Shown in pieces: positions 18,556 to 32,104 of a stretch of 64,000 nt of DNA. The position numbers and the translations under genes were made by a program. The DNA comes from Pseudomonas sp. J452. GTDB lineage: Bacteria > Pseudomonadota > Gammaproteobacteria > Pseudomonadales > Pseudomonadaceae. Under the pieces are notes generated by a model. The model had not been told where the DNA came from. It saw only the letters and a list, made by a program, of their open reading frames with translations, and ran no database searches. Each line of letters opens with the position of its first letter. The first letter of the stretch is position 1. The stretch is from positions 372,001-436,000 of the forward strand of contig NZ_CP088294.1 in NCBI RefSeq assembly GCF_024666525.1, given 5' to 3'.

Positions 18556-21510
18556 ATGCTGACGAGCTTTGACCTGAGTCAGCTGATCCTGATCAGCGCC
18601 ACCTACCTGCTGCTGCTGTTCGGCGTGGCCTGGATCAGCGAGAAAGGCCTGATCCCACGCTGGATCATCCGCCACCCGCTGACCTACACCCTGTCGCTGG
18701 GCGTGTATGCCAGCGCCTGGGCCTTCTACGGCACGGTCGGCCTGGCCTACCAGTACGGTTTCGGCTTCCTCGCCAGCTACCTGGGCATCACCGGCGCCTT
18801 CCTGCTCGCCCCGGTACTGCTCTACCCGATCCTGCGCATCACCCGCACCTATCAGCTGTCGTCGCTGGCCGACCTGTTCGCCTTCCGTTTCCGCAGCAGC
18901 TGGGCCGGCGCGCTGACCACCCTGTTCATGCTGATCGGCGTGCTGCCGCTGCTGGCACTGCAAATCCAGGCGGTGGCCGACTCGATCGGCATCCTCACCC
19001 GCGAACCGCTGCAGAACCGCTTCGCCCTGGGCTTCTGCGCGCTGATCACGCTGTTCACCATCCTCTTCGGCGCCCGCCATATCGCCACCCGCGAGAAGCA
19101 CGAGGGCCTGGTGTTCGCCATCGCCTTCGAGTCGGTGGTCAAGCTGCTGGCCCTCGGCGGCATCGGCCTGTACGCGCTATACGGGGTGTTTGGCGGCCCC
19201 GGCGAGCTGGAGCTGTGGCTGCTGCAGAACCAGGCCTCGCTCACCGCCCTGCACACCCCGCTGCAGGAAGGCCCCTGGCGCACCCTGCTGCTGGTGTTCT
19301 TCGCCTCGGCCATCGTCATGCCGCACATGTACCACATGACCTTCACCGAGAACCTCAACCCGCGCGCCATCGTCAGCGCCAGCTGGGGCCTGCCGCTGTT
19401 CCTGCTGCTGATGAGCCTGTCGGTGCCGCTGATTCTCTGGGCCGGGCTCAAGCTGGGCGCCACCACCAACCCGGAATACTTCACCCTCGGCCTGGGCATC
19501 GCGGTGAACAGCCCGACCCTGGCGCTGGTCGCCTATATCGGCGGGCTGTCGGCTTCCAGCGGGCTGATCATCGTCACCACCCTGGCGCTGTCCGGCATGG
19601 CTCTCAACCACCTAGTGCTGCCGCTGTACCAGCCGCCGGCCGAGGGCAACATCTACCGCTGGCTGAAGTGGACGCGCCGTGCCCTGATCATCGCCATCAT
19701 CATGGCCGCCTACGGTTTCTACCTGCTGCTCGGCGCCGAGCAGGACCTGGCCAACCTGGGTATCGTCGCCTTCGTCGCCACCCTGCAGTTCCTCCCAGGC
19801 GCGCTGTCGGTGCTGTACTGGCCGACCGCCAACCGCCGCGGCTTCATCGCCGGCCTGCTGACCGGCGCGCTGGTCTGGGCGGTGAGCATGCTGCTGCCGC
19901 TGGTCAGCAACCTGCAGGGCATGCAGCTGCCGCTGTTCAACGTCATCTACACCCTCGATGACACCAGCTGGCACCTGGCGGCGATCGGCTCGCTGGCGGC
20001 CAACGTGCTGGTGTTCACCCTGATCTCGCTGTTCACCGAGGCCAGCCCCGAGGAAAAGAGCGCCGCCGAGGCCTGCACCGTCGACAACGTACGGCGTCCG
20101 CAACGGCGCGAGCTGCTGGCCACCTCGCCACAGGACTTCGCCGCCCAGCTGGCCAAGCCCCTCGGCGCGAAGACCGCGCAGAAGGAAGTCGAACAGGCCC
20201 TGCGCGACTTGCACCTGCCGTTCGACGAGCGTCGCCCCTACGCCCTGCGTCGCCTGCGCGACCGCATCGAGGCCAACCTCTCCGGCCTGATGGGCCCCAG
20301 CGTGGCCCAGGACATAGTCGAGACCTTCCTGCCGTACAAGAGCGGCAGCGAAGGCTATGTCAGCGAAGACATCCACTTTATCGAGAGCCGCCTGGAGGAT
20401 TACCAGTCGCGCCTCACCGGCCTGGCTGCCGAGCTGGACGCCCTGCGCCGCTTCCACCGGCAGACCCTGCAGGAACTGCCGATGGGCGTCTGCTCGCTGG
20501 CCAAGGACCAGGAAATCCTCATGTGGAACCGTGCCCTCGAGGACCTCACGGCGATCCCGGCCCTGCGCGTGGTCGGCTCGCGCCTCGACGCCCTCGACGA
20601 ACCCTGGCAAAGCCTGCTGAGCAGCTTTATCCAGCAGGACGACGAACACCTGCATAAACAGCAACTGACCCTGGACGGCGAAGAGCGCTGGATCAACCTG
20701 CACAAGGCGGCCATCGACGAGCCGCTGGCACCGGGCAACAGCGGCCTGGTGCTGCTGATCGAGGACGTCACCGAGACCCGCGTACTGGAAGACCAGCTGG
20801 TGCACTCCGAGCGCCTGGCCAGCATTGGCCGCCTGGCCGCCGGGGTGGCCCACGAGATCGGCAACCCGGTCACCGGCATCGCCTGCCTGGCGCAGAACCT
20901 GCGCGAGGAGCGCGAGGACGACGAGGAGGTCGCCGAGCTCAGCTCGCAGATCATCGACCAGACCAAGCGCATCTCGCGCATCGTCCAGTCGCTGATGAAC
21001 TTCGCCCATGCCGGCGCCCAGCAACGCGCCGAGTACCCGGTCAGCCTGGCGGCCGTGGCGCAGGATGCGATCAGCCTGCTGTCGCTCAACCGCAATGCCA
21101 CCGAGGTGCAGTTCTTCAACCTCTGCGATCCCGATCACCTGGCCAAGGGCGACCCGCAACGCCTGGCGCAGGTGCTGATCAACCTGCTGTCCAATGCCCG
21201 CGATGCCTCACCGACCGGCGGCGTCATCCGCGTTAGTAGCGAGACCAGCGAGCAGAGCGTGCAGCTGATCGTCGAGGACGAGGGCAGCGGCATTCCCAGG
21301 GCGATCATGGATCGCCTGTTCGAGCCGTTCTTCACCACCAAAGATCCGGGCAAGGGCACCGGGCTGGGTCTTGCACTGGTCTATTCCATCGTGGAAGAGC
21401 ATTATGGGCAGATCACCATCGACAGCCCGGCCAACCCCGAACGCCAACTCGGAACCCGTTTCCGCGTGACGCTGCCGCGCTATATCGAAGCGACGTCCGT
21501 AGCGACCTAA
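18556..21510 (+). CDS. cbrA: sensor histidine kinase CbrA with SSS transporter domain
   Basis: A 984-residue hybrid. Residues 1 to about 500 form a sodium:solute symporter-like (SLC5/SSS) membrane domain, then come a linker, a PAS domain (about 640-740), a HisKA domain with phospho-accepting H766 in [11 protein letters not shown], and an ATPase domain with the [26 protein letters not shown] boxes. CbrA phosphorylates CbrB to control carbon/nitrogen balance, and histidine uptake activity is reported for the transporter half. The gene order cbrX-cbrA-cbrB is intact. Confidence 0.97.
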   Translation: MLTSFDLSQLILISATYLLLLFGVAWISEKGLIPRWIIRHPLTYTLSLGVYASAWAFYGTVGLAYQYGFGFLASYLGITGAFLLAPVLLYPILRITRTYQLSSLADLFAFRFRSSWAGALTTLFMLIGVLPLLALQIQAVADSIGILTREPLQNRFALGFCALITLFTILFGARHIATREKHEGLVFAIAFESVVKLLALGGIGLYALYGVFGGPGELELWLLQNQASLTALHTPLQEGPWRTLLLVFFASAIVMPHMYHMTFTENLNPRAIVSASWGLPLFLLLMSLSVPLILWAGLKLGATTNPEYFTLGLGIAVNSPTLALVAYIGGLSASSGLIIVTTLALSGMALNHLVLPLYQPPAEGNIYRWLKWTRRALIIAIIMAAYGFYLLLGAEQDLANLGIVAFVATLQFLPGALSVLYWPTANRRGFIAGLLTGALVWAVSMLLPLVSNLQGMQLPLFNVIYTLDDTSWHLAAIGSLAANVLVFTLISLFTEASPEEKSAAEACTVDNVRRPQRRELLATSPQDFAAQLAKPLGAKTAQKEVEQALRDLHLPFDERRPYALRRLRDRIEANLSGLMGPSVAQDIVETFLPYKSGSEGYVSEDIHFIESRLEDYQSRLTGLAAELDALRRFHRQTLQELPMGVCSLAKDQEILMWNRALEDLTAIPALRVVGSRLDALDEPWQSLLSSFIQQDDEHLHKQQLTLDGEERWINLHKAAIDEPLAPGNSGLVLLIEDVTETRVLEDQLVHSERLASIGRLAAGVAHEIGNPVTGIACLAQNLREEREDDEEVAELSSQIIDQTKRISRIVQSLMNFAHAGAQQRAEYPVSLAAVAQDAISLLSLNRNATEVQFFNLCDPDHLAKGDPQRLAQVLINLLSNARDASPTGGVIRVSSETSEQSVQLIVEDEGSGIPRAIMDRLFEPFFTTKDPGKGTGLGLALVYSIVEEHYGQITIDSPANPERQLGTRFRVTLPRYIEATSVAT

Positions 21511-21591
21511 GCAGTGAACTATGAGCCTGTTCAAGGCAGCGCGAATCCGCAGCAAACCTTGAACAGATTCGAGACCGTCGAGAGAGAATCA

Positions 21592-23010
<1,419 letters not shown>

Positions 23011-23056
23011 AGCGTTACCTGCGGCGACCGGCTACAGGGATAAAGGTTCCACCGGT

Positions 23057-23083
23057 TGTTACCCCTTCAAACATCGCGTAACA
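23057..23083. promoter_or_regulatory. probable CbrB binding site upstream of crcZ
   Basis: TGTTAC (23057-23062) and GTAACA (23078-23083) are perfect inverted half-sites 15 bases apart, about 125 bases before the sigma54 promoter, a normal distance for an enhancer-binding protein. As I recall, the published CbrB recognition pattern uses the same half-sites with about this spacing. More GTTAC/GTAAC words lie nearby (23014 and 23099). Confidence 0.6.
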
Positions 23084-23123
23084 AAAGCCGGGTTCATCGG
23101 TAACGAGAACCCGGCTTTTTTTG
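23083..23123 (+). terminator. intrinsic terminator of cbrB
   Basis: AAAAGCCGGGTT...AACCCGGCTTTTTTT forms a strong hairpin with a seven-base T-run about 70 bases past the cbrB stop. Confidence 0.85.
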
Positions 23124-23180
23124 TGCGAGAAGCCAACCATGAAGTCAGTAAAGCATTGATAAATAAGGATTTGCAAAAAC

Positions 23181-23196
23181 TGGCACGGGTTCTGCT
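23181..23196 (+). promoter_or_regulatory. sigma54 promoter of crcZ
   Basis: CTGGCACG-GGTT-CTGCT has the invariant GG (23182-23183) and GC (23194-23195) separated by ten bases. The predicted transcription start is close to 23206. Confidence 0.8.
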
Positions 23197-23205
23197 TTAT
23201 CTCTG

Positions 23206-23565
23206 GCACAACAACAATAACAAATCAGAAACACCACAATAAAAATAAGACAGAACGACTCCAGCACAACAAAAACAACAAGGCGGAGGCGCAGCTAACT
23301 GATCATTTTGGAGAGGATTTGCCCTTGGGGTTCGCCCCACAGCCAGACTGAGAACAATAAAACTGCCTTGAGGCAGCACCTGAACTGGTTGGGTCAAGGA
23401 TTGATCAAGGCAAAATCAGCATCCAAAGTAATCCGTTTGCTCCTGGTACCCGAATTGGGCTACCAAAAACGGGCCAACCAACAAAAACAACAGGCCCGCA
23501 ATAATAACAAAAACAAAGCACGCACCTACTTGGGGGGGAGCCTAGGCTCCCCCAGTAGCTTCTAC
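23206..23565 (+). ncRNA. crcZ: CrcZ small RNA (Hfq/Crc-sequestering)
   Basis: The 720-base gap between cbrB and pcnB has no credible protein gene. From the sigma54 start the RNA begins GCACAACAACAATAACAA, the same kind of start as P. aeruginosa CrcZ, and carries repeated A-rich CA motifs: around 23207-23222, 23265-23281, 23349-23362, 23479-23491 and 23497-23517. These bind Hfq with Crc and relieve catabolite repression. The 3' end is set at the palindrome GGGGGAGCCTAGGCTCCCCC (23534-23553), extended by CTACT/AGTAG arms; there is no clear T-run, so the end is approximate. Confidence 0.88.
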
Positions 23566-23732
23566 ATCCCCAGCCTGCCATTTAATTCACCATCCCCCTC
23601 CCCAGTGCTAGAATCCGCGCCAGCCGTGCGTTCTAATGCATTTTTCAGCCCGTCGTGTTACGTCTCATATTTTCATCCAGACGCTTTACGACGCCCTGAA
23701 ACGACCGTTTTCTTCATTACACAGTGCTCCCC

Positions 23733-25136
23733 ATGCTGAAAAAGCTGTTCAAGTCCTTCCGCTCGCCCCTCAAGCGCAAAGCCCATCCACGCAGCACCCC
23801 CGAGGTTCTGAGCAGCCGCCAGCACGCCCTGCAGCGGGCGAAGTTCAGCCGCAATGCGGTGAACGTGGTGGAGCGTCTGCAGCATGCCGGCTACCAGGCC
23901 TACCTGGTCGGTGGCTGCGTGCGCGACTTGCTGCTCGGCCTGCAACCCAAGGACTTCGACGTCGCCACCAGCGCCACGCCGGAACAGGTTCGCGCCGAGT
24001 TCCGCAACGCCCGGGTGATCGGCCGCCGCTTCAAGCTGGCGCACGTGCACTTCGGCCGCGAGATCATCGAAGTCGCCACCTTCCGCGCCAACCACCCTGT
24101 GGGTGATGACGAGGAAGACAGCCACCTGTCCTCGCGCAACGAGAGCGGACGTATCCTGCGTGACAACGTCTATGGCAGCCTGGAGGACGACGCCCAGCGC
24201 CGCGACTTCACCATCAATGCGCTGTATTTCGACGTCAGCGGCGAGCGCATCCTCGACTACGCCCATGGCGTGCACGACATCCGCAATCGCCTGATCCGCC
24301 TGATCGGCGATCCCGAGCAGCGCTACCTGGAAGATCCGGTGCGCATGCTGCGCGCCGTGCGTTTCGCCGCCAAACTCGACTTCGATATCGAGAAGCACAG
24401 CGCCGCGCCGATCCGCCAGCTGGCCTCGAAGCTGCGCGACATCCCCTCGGCGCGCCTGTTCGACGAAGTGCTCAAGCTGTTCCTCGCCGGTTACGCCGAA
24501 CACACCTTCGACCTGCTGGTCGAGTACGACCTGTTCGCCCCGCTGTTCCCCGCCAGCGCTGCCGCGCTCAAGCGCGACCCGGACTACACCGGCACGCTGA
24601 TCCGCCAGGCCCTGGCCAATACCGACGATCGCATCGCCCAGGGCAAGCCAGTCACTCCGGCCTTCCTGTTTGCCGCCCTGCTCTGGCCGGCCCTGCCGGC
24701 GCGCGTGCTGCAACTGCAGGAGCGCGGCATGCCGCCGATTCCGGCGATGCAGGAAGCAGCGCACGACCTGATCGCCGAGCAGTGCCAGCGCATCGCCATT
24801 CCCAAGCGCTTCACCCTGCCGATCCGCGAGATCTGGGACATGCAGGAGCGCCTGCCACGGCGCAGCGGCAAGCGTGCCGACCTGCTGCTGGAGAACCCGC
24901 GCTTCCGCGCCGGCTACGACTTCCTGCTGCTGCGCGAAGATGCCGGTGAAGAAACCGACGGCCTGGGCGACTGGTGGACCGACTACCAGGATGCTACCGA
25001 CAGCGAACGCCGCAGCATGATCCGCGACCTCAGCAATCGCCAGGAAGAAGCCGGTGAAGGCCCGGCCAAAAAGCGCCGCCGTGGCGGGCGCAACAAGCGC
25101 CGCGGCCCGCGTACCGACGCGCCTGCCGGCGAATAA
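23733..25136 (+). CDS. pcnB: poly(A) polymerase PcnB
   Basis: A 467-residue class II nucleotidyltransferase with the active-site block LVGGCVRDLLLG...KDFDVATSATP (catalytic Asp pair), RRDFTINAL, and an RNA-binding arm around EDPVRMLRAVRFAAKL. The C-terminus is Lys/Arg-rich (KKRRRGGRNKRRGPR). It adds 3' poly(A) tails that promote RNA decay. I chose MLKKLFKS at 23733, the family N-terminus, over MLPMLKK three codons earlier; neither has a strong ribosome-binding site. The folK start follows its stop by one base. Confidence 0.95.
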   Translation: MLKKLFKSFRSPLKRKAHPRSTPEVLSSRQHALQRAKFSRNAVNVVERLQHAGYQAYLVGGCVRDLLLGLQPKDFDVATSATPEQVRAEFRNARVIGRRFKLAHVHFGREIIEVATFRANHPVGDDEEDSHLSSRNESGRILRDNVYGSLEDDAQRRDFTINALYFDVSGERILDYAHGVHDIRNRLIRLIGDPEQRYLEDPVRMLRAVRFAAKLDFDIEKHSAAPIRQLASKLRDIPSARLFDEVLKLFLAGYAEHTFDLLVEYDLFAPLFPASAAALKRDPDYTGTLIRQALANTDDRIAQGKPVTPAFLFAALLWPALPARVLQLQERGMPPIPAMQEAAHDLIAEQCQRIAIPKRFTLPIREIWDMQERLPRRSGKRADLLLENPRFRAGYDFLLLREDAGEETDGLGDWWTDYQDATDSERRSMIRDLSNRQEEAGEGPAKKRRRGGRNKRRGPRTDAPAGE

Positions 25137-25137
25137 G

Positions 25138-25638
25138 GTGGAACGCGTCTACCTCGGGCTCGGCAGTAACCTGGCCGAGCCCCTGCAGCAACTGCGCGCC
25201 GCCCTGACGGCCATCGCCCGCCTGCCGGGCAGCCAGTTGGCGGCAGTCTCCTCCTTCTATGCCAGCGACCCATTGGGCCCGCCCGACCAGCCACGCTACG
25301 TGAACGCGGTGGCCGCACTGGATACCAGCCTCGCGCCGCTGGAACTGCTCGACGCCCTGCAAGCCATCGAACTGCAGCAGGGCCGCGTGCGCAAGGATGA
25401 ACGCTGGGGGCCACGCACTCTTGACCTCGACATCCTGCTGTTCGGCCAACGCCGCCTCGCCGAAGAACGCCTGACCGTGCCGCATTACCACATGCATGCG
25501 CGAGCCTTTGTGCTCTATCCGCTGGCGGAAATCGCCGCCGACCTGCAGTTGCCCGATGGCCGCCATCTGCGCGACTTACTGGCGGCCTGCCCCTACACGG
25601 GCCTGGAGCGGCTAGCCGCGCCACAGGTAACGCCGTAA
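25138..25638 (+). CDS. folK: 2-amino-4-hydroxy-6-hydroxymethyldihydropteridine pyrophosphokinase (FolK)
   Basis: A 166-residue HPPK with LGLGSNLAEP at the start and the signature RWGPRTLDLDILLFG, then VPHYHMHARAFVLYPL. It transfers pyrophosphate from ATP to hydroxymethyl-dihydropterin in folate synthesis. The GTG at 25138 is chosen because it gives MERVYLGLGSNL, the family N-terminus, one base after the pcnB stop. The frame is open upstream but lies inside pcnB. Translation probably depends on ribosomes finishing pcnB. Confidence 0.94.
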   Translation: MERVYLGLGSNLAEPLQQLRAALTAIARLPGSQLAAVSSFYASDPLGPPDQPRYVNAVAALDTSLAPLELLDALQAIELQQGRVRKDERWGPRTLDLDILLFGQRRLAEERLTVPHYHMHARAFVLYPLAEIAADLQLPDGRHLRDLLAACPYTGLERLAAPQVTP

Positions 25639-25791
25639 CACGGCGGTAACACCCACGATTGACTTCACGCACCCCCATCGGGACTATAGGCGTCCCGTTG
25701 CCCTGAGGCGGTGCAGAACCGCTGCTTATCAGGCCGTGAACCCGCGCCACAAGCGCCCCGTTTCACCCGGCCTGCTGATGAGGAATCGTTG

Positions 25792-26592
25792 ATGCCTGAT
25801 ACAACCGTAAGCACCCTGCTGGGCCTCAAGCAGAAAGGCGAGAAGATCGCCATGCTGACCGCCTACGATGCCACCTTCGCCCAGGCAGCCTGCCAGGCCG
25901 GCGTGGACGTGCTGCTGGTCGGCGACTCCCTCGGCATGGTCCTGCAGGGCCATGACAGCACCCTGCCAGTCAGTGTCACCGACATGGCCTATCACACCGC
26001 CGCGGTCAAACGCGGCAACCAGGGTGCACTGATCCTCAGCGATCTGCCGTTCATGGCCTATGCCACCCTGGAACAGACCTTCGCCAGCTGCGCCGCGCTG
26101 ATGCAGGCCGGTGCGCATATGGTCAAGCTGGAAGGCGCGGCCTGGCTGGCCGAGCCGATCCGCCAGCTGGCCGAACGCGGTGTGCCGGTGTGCGCCCACC
26201 TGGGCCTCACCCCGCAGGCAGTCAACGTGTTCGGTGGTTACAAGGTGCAGGGCCGCGGTGACGCCGCCGCGCGCCAGCTGCGTGCCGATGCCATGGCTCT
26301 GGAGCAAGCCGGCGCCGCCATGGTCCTGCTCGAATGCGTGCCCAGCGAGCTGGCTGCCGAGATCAGTCAGGCACTGAAGATTCCGGTGATCGGTATCGGC
26401 GCAGGCGCGGCTACCGACGGCCAGGTCCTGGTGCTGCACGACATGCTCGGCCTGTCCCTGACCGGTCGCGCGCCGAAGTTCGTGAAGAACTTCATGCAAG
26501 GCCAGCCGAACATCCCGGCCGCCCTGGCTGCCTACGTCAAGGCGGTGAAGGACGTCAGTTTCCCCGCCGAGGAGCACGGATTCTCCGCATGA
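25792..26592 (+). CDS. panB: 3-methyl-2-oxobutanoate hydroxymethyltransferase (PanB)
   Basis: A 266-residue TIM-barrel enzyme with [31 protein letters not shown] (metal-binding Asp), [15 protein letters not shown] and [15 protein letters not shown]. It makes ketopantoate from 2-oxoisovalerate and methylene-tetrahydrofolate, the first step of pantothenate synthesis. The ATG at 25792 is preceded by GATGAGGAA. Its TGA overlaps the panC ATG (ATGA). Confidence 0.97.
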   Translation: MPDTTVSTLLGLKQKGEKIAMLTAYDATFAQAACQAGVDVLLVGDSLGMVLQGHDSTLPVSVTDMAYHTAAVKRGNQGALILSDLPFMAYATLEQTFASCAALMQAGAHMVKLEGAAWLAEPIRQLAERGVPVCAHLGLTPQAVNVFGGYKVQGRGDAAARQLRADAMALEQAGAAMVLLECVPSELAAEISQALKIPVIGIGAGAATDGQVLVLHDMLGLSLTGRAPKFVKNFMQGQPNIPAALAAYVKAVKDVSFPAEEHGFSA

Positions 26593-27437
26593 ACACCGTC
26601 AAGAGCGTACTCGAACTGCGCGCCGCCGTGGCGCGCGCGCGTGGCGAAGGCAAGCGCATCGCCTTCGTGCCGACCATGGGCAACCTGCACGAGGGCCATA
26701 TCGCCCTGGTGGAGAAGGCCGGCCAACGCGCCGACTTCGTGGTCGCCAGCATCTTCGTCAACCCGCTGCAGTTCGGCCCCAACGAAGACCTGGCCAAGTA
26801 CCCGCGCACCCTGCTCGCCGACCAGGAAAAACTGGTCGCCGCCGGTTGCCACCTGCTGTTCCACCCGGATGTAGAAGAGATGTACCCCAACGGCATGGAC
26901 GGCCAGACCCTGGTCAGCGTGCGCGGGGTTTCCGAAGGCCTGTGTGGCGGCAGCCGCCCCGGCCACTTCGATGGTGTCGCCACCGTGGTGAGCAAGCTGT
27001 TCAACATGGTTCAACCGGATCTGGCGATCTTCGGCGAGAAGGACTTCCAGCAGCTGGCGGTAATCCGCACCCTGGTGCGCGACCTCAACATGCCGATCCA
27101 GATCATGGGCGAAGCGACCGTACGCGCCGCCGATGGCCTGGCCCTGTCGTCGCGCAACGGCTACCTGAACGAGGAGCAGCGCGCCAGCGCACCCGCCCTG
27201 TACCGCACCCTGAACCAGCTGGCCGAAGCCATCCGCGGTGGCCGACGCGACTTCGCCGAGCTCGAGAGCGAAGGCAAGGCCGCCCTCGGCGACGCGGGCT
27301 TTCGCCCCGACTACCTGGAAATCCGCGAAGCCGGCAGCCTGCGCGCGGCCAGCGCCACGGACAGCCAACTGGTGATTCTCGGTGCGGCGTTCATGGGCGC
27401 TACACGGCTGATCGACAACCTGGCTTTCGAGCTCTGA
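26589..27437 (+). CDS. panC: pantothenate synthetase (PanC)
   Basis: A 282-residue class I synthetase-like enzyme with [12 protein letters not shown] (HIGH motif), [13 protein letters not shown] and SSRNGYL (KMSKS-like). It ligates pantoate and beta-alanine using ATP. The start at 26589 overlaps the panB stop by four bases, showing translational coupling; the open frame from 26334 runs inside panB. Confidence 0.97.
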   Translation: MNTVKSVLELRAAVARARGEGKRIAFVPTMGNLHEGHIALVEKAGQRADFVVASIFVNPLQFGPNEDLAKYPRTLLADQEKLVAAGCHLLFHPDVEEMYPNGMDGQTLVSVRGVSEGLCGGSRPGHFDGVATVVSKLFNMVQPDLAIFGEKDFQQLAVIRTLVRDLNMPIQIMGEATVRAADGLALSSRNGYLNEEQRASAPALYRTLNQLAEAIRGGRRDFAELESEGKAALGDAGFRPDYLEIREAGSLRAASATDSQLVILGAAFMGATRLIDNLAFEL

Positions 27438-27520
27438 AGCCAGGCGATCTGTGACCTTGAACACTGTTCGGGGTTCGGGCAAACTCTGCCGCCGCCCGAG
27501 GTACTGACGAGGAAATTGCC

Positions 27521-27901
27521 ATGCACGCCATCATGCTCAAGGCCAAACTGCACCGCGCCATCGTCACCCATGCGGTGCTCGACTACGAAGGTTCCTGCGC
27601 CATCGACGGCGAATGGCTGGACCTCTCCGGCATCCGCGAATATGAGCAGATCCAGCTGTACAACGTGGACAACGGCGAACGCTTCACCACCTACGCCATC
27701 CGCGGCGAGGAAGGTTCGAAGATCATCTCGGTCAACGGTGCTGCCGCGCACAAGGCCGGCGTCGGCCACCGCCTGATCATCTGCGCCTACGCCCACTACA
27801 GCGAGGCCGAGCTGGCCAACTTCCAGCCGCGCGTTCTCTATATGGGCGCCGATGGCGAGCTGAGCCACACCAGCAACGCGATTCCCGTACAGGTCGCCTG
27901 A
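27521..27901 (+). CDS. panD: aspartate 1-decarboxylase (PanD)
   Basis: A 126-residue pyruvoyl enzyme; the self-cleavage site is G24-S25 in YEGSCAID, and the [14 protein letters not shown] loop is present ([11 protein letters not shown]). It produces beta-alanine for PanC. The ATG at 27521 has GAGGAAA seven bases upstream. It lies 83 bases after panC and is followed by a terminator, closing the panBCD operon. Confidence 0.97.
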   Translation: MHAIMLKAKLHRAIVTHAVLDYEGSCAIDGEWLDLSGIREYEQIQLYNVDNGERFTTYAIRGEEGSKIISVNGAAAHKAGVGHRLIICAYAHYSEAELANFQPRVLYMGADGELSHTSNAIPVQVA

Positions 27902-27925
27902 GCCGGACCTGTAACGCTACACTGC

Positions 27926-27953
27926 AAGCCCGGAACCTTCCGGGCTTTTTTAC
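27926..27953 (+). terminator. intrinsic terminator of panBCD
   Basis: AAGCCCGGAA-CCTTCCGGGCTTTTTT: a GC-rich stem and T-run 25 bases past the panD stop. Confidence 0.85.
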
Positions 27954-28092
27954 AGGCCATTGAAAACGTTGGCGAGGCAGCCGAGGCTAGGCGAGAACGA
28001 CCGAAAAAGCGCAGTTTACGCGCTGTAAATGAGCATTTTGAGGTCGTTCTCAACGACGAATCGGCAACGCAGATAGTTTTCAATGGTCTGTA
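27951..28092. repeat. MITE-like inverted-repeat element upstream of pgi
   Basis: A 142-base non-coding element with 17-base ends TACAGGCCATTGAAAAC and GTTTTCAATGGTCTGTA (one mismatch). An inner hairpin has arms GAGAACGACC/GGTCGTTCTC around a core containing GTTTACGCGCTGTAAATGAGCA. Read in reverse, its core matches that of the element at 29802-29942. Confidence 0.65.
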
Positions 28093-28137
28093 AATGCTCG
28101 ACAGCACACCGGCCGCATAACAAGGAAACAGCTGCCC

Positions 28138-29802
28138 ATGGCGTACCACCAGCACCCGCTCGACGTCACCACCCTGCCCGCCTGGCAGGCCCTGCGCCAG
28201 CACCGCGAGGACATGCAGCAGTTCAGCATGCGCGATGCCTTCGCCAGCGACGCCAAGCGTTTCGAGCGCTTCTCCATGAGCACCAGCGGCCTGTTCCTCG
28301 ACTACTCGAAGAACCTGATCAGCCAGCAGACCCGCGACCTGCTGGTCAACCTGGCCAAGGAAGCCGGCCTCGAACAGGCCATCGAGGCGCTGTTCAATGG
28401 CGAGCAGCTGAATGCCTCGGAAGGCCGCCCGGCCCTGCACACCGCCCTGCGCCGGCCGATCGGCGACTGCGTCAAGGTCGATGGGGTCAACGTGATGCCC
28501 GACGTGCACCGCGTGCTGCACCAGATGACCGACATAGTCGGGCGCATCCACAGCAACATGTGGCGCGGCTACAGCGACAAGACCATCACCGACGTGGTCA
28601 ACATCGGCATAGGCGGCTCCTTCCTCGGCCCGCAGCTGGTCTCCGAAGCGCTGCTGCCGTTCACCCAGCACGGCGTGCGCTGCCACTACCTGGCCAATAT
28701 CGACGGCAGCGAGTTCCATGAACTGGCCGCCAAGCTGAACGCCGAAACCACTTTGTTCATCGTTTCCAGCAAATCCTTCAGTACCCTGGAAACCCTGAAG
28801 AACGCCCAGGCCGCGCGCACCTGGTACCTGGCCCGCGGCGGCACCGAGGAGAAGCTCTACCGCCACTTCATCGCCGTCACCAGCAACAAGGAAGCGGCGA
28901 TCGCCTTCGGCATCCGCGAGAAGAACGTCTTCCCCATGTGGGACTGGGTCGGCGGGCGCTACTCGCTGTGGTCGGCCATCGGCCTGCCAATCGCCCTGGC
29001 CATCGGCATGTCCAACTTCAAGGAACTGCTGTCCGGTGCCTACAGCATGGACACGCATTTCCGTAGCACCCCGTTCGACAAGAACATGCCGGTGCTGCTG
29101 GCCCTGCTCGGCGTGTGGTATGGCAACTTCTGGGGCGCGCAGAGCCACGCGATCCTGCCGTACGACCATTACCTGCGCAACATCACCAAGCACCTGCAGC
29201 AGCTGGACATGGAGTCCAACGGCAAGCGCGTGCGCCAGGACGGCAGCCCAGTCAGCACCGACACCGGTCCGGTGATCTGGGGCGGCGTCGGCTGCAACGG
29301 CCAGCATGCCTACCACCAGTTGTTGCACCAGGGCACCCAGCTGATTCCGGCCGACTTCATCGTGCCGGTGGTCAGCTACAACCCGGTGGCCGACCACCAC
29401 CAGTGGCTGTACGCCAACTGCCTGTCGCAGAGCCAGGCGCTGATGCTCGGCAAATGCCGCAACGAGGCCGAGGCCGAGCTGCGCGCCAACGGCCTGAGCG
29501 AAGACGAAGTACAGCGCCTGGCGCCGCACAAGGTGATCCCCGGCAACCGCCCGAGCAACACCCTGGTCCTGGAACGCATCAGCCCGCGGCGCCTCGGCGC
29601 GCTGGTGGCGATGTACGAGCACAAGGTATTCGTACAGAGCGTGATCTGGGGCATCAACGCCTTCGACCAGTGGGGCGTGGAGCTCGGCAAGGAACTCGGC
29701 AAGGGTGTCTACCAACGCCTTACCGCCTGGGACGCCGCACCGGCCGAGGATGCCTCGACCCAGGGGCTGATCGACTTCTTCCGCGGCCGTCACCGCGGCT
29801 GA
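28138..29802 (+). CDS. pgi: glucose-6-phosphate isomerase (Pgi)
   Basis: A 554-residue protein of standard length with [38 protein letters not shown] and the signature [20 protein letters not shown]. It interconverts glucose-6-phosphate and fructose-6-phosphate. The ATG at 28138 follows AACAAGGAAACAGCTGCCC. It is monocistronic and enclosed by two related repeat elements in opposite orientation. Confidence 0.97.
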   Translation: MAYHQHPLDVTTLPAWQALRQHREDMQQFSMRDAFASDAKRFERFSMSTSGLFLDYSKNLISQQTRDLLVNLAKEAGLEQAIEALFNGEQLNASEGRPALHTALRRPIGDCVKVDGVNVMPDVHRVLHQMTDIVGRIHSNMWRGYSDKTITDVVNIGIGGSFLGPQLVSEALLPFTQHGVRCHYLANIDGSEFHELAAKLNAETTLFIVSSKSFSTLETLKNAQAARTWYLARGGTEEKLYRHFIAVTSNKEAAIAFGIREKNVFPMWDWVGGRYSLWSAIGLPIALAIGMSNFKELLSGAYSMDTHFRSTPFDKNMPVLLALLGVWYGNFWGAQSHAILPYDHYLRNITKHLQQLDMESNGKRVRQDGSPVSTDTGPVIWGGVGCNGQHAYHQLLHQGTQLIPADFIVPVVSYNPVADHHQWLYANCLSQSQALMLGKCRNEAEAELRANGLSEDEVQRLAPHKVIPGNRPSNTLVLERISPRRLGALVAMYEHKVFVQSVIWGINAFDQWGVELGKELGKGVYQRLTAWDAAPAEDASTQGLIDFFRGRHRG

Positions 29803-29942
29803 AAATCACCGGAAAAGCTATTGCGCTTGCCCATACGGCGTTGAAAGCCGACTCGGACTGCTCATTTACACACGTAAACTCCGCGTCCTCGTCGGCTTTC
29901 GCCTTGTCTGGCCTGCGCTCATAACGCTTTACCGGCGATTTT
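29802..29942. repeat. MITE-like inverted-repeat element downstream of pgi
   Basis: About 141 bases with imperfect ends AAAATCACCGG and ACCGGCGATTTT and an inner hairpin (GAAAGCCGAC...GTCGGCTTTC) around TGCTCATTTACACACGTAAAC. The left end begins at the last base of the pgi stop codon. Together with the REP that follows and the acsA leader it fills the 312-base gap; no gene is seen there. Confidence 0.65.
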
Positions 29943-29955
29943 AGCCCCCCATCTT

Positions 29956-30014
29956 GTAGCCCGGATGCAATTCGGGATCGAGGCCGCCTGCTTCCCGCAT
30001 TTCATCCGGGCTAC
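29956..30014. repeat. REP palindrome, GTAGCCCGGATGCAAT family
   Basis: GTAGCCCGGATGCAATTCGGG and an inverted partner ending CATTTCATCCGGGCTAC; third copy of this family in the window. Confidence 0.8.
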
Positions 30015-30098
30015 GGCCGCACAGCGATAAAGGAAAGTCGCGCAGCACTTGAACCCGGCAAGGGCCTGGGTGCACCCTAGCGAGCACCGCGGACGGAT

Positions 30099-30106
30099 AA
30101 CAACAA
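30099..30106 (+). promoter_or_regulatory. A-rich CA motif at the acsA ribosome-binding site (possible Hfq/Crc site)
   Basis: AACAACAA followed directly by GGAC lies nine bases before the acsA start codon. It fits the AANAANAA pattern recognised by Hfq with Crc and overlaps the region a ribosome would cover. Confidence 0.5.
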
Positions 30107-30115
30107 GGACCCGCC

Positions 30116-32053
<1,938 letters not shown>

Positions 32054-32104
32054 AACGCAGCGGCCCCTGCCGTAATGGAGGGGCCGCGACAAGGAAGTAC
32101 GCTG

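Noticed and set aside
23308..24106. Protein genes in the cbrB-pcnB gap (frames at 23308-23739 and 23636-24106)
   Set aside because: They cover CrcZ or overlap the pcnB 5' end, with Gln/Asn/Lys-rich low-complexity translations produced by the CA motifs.
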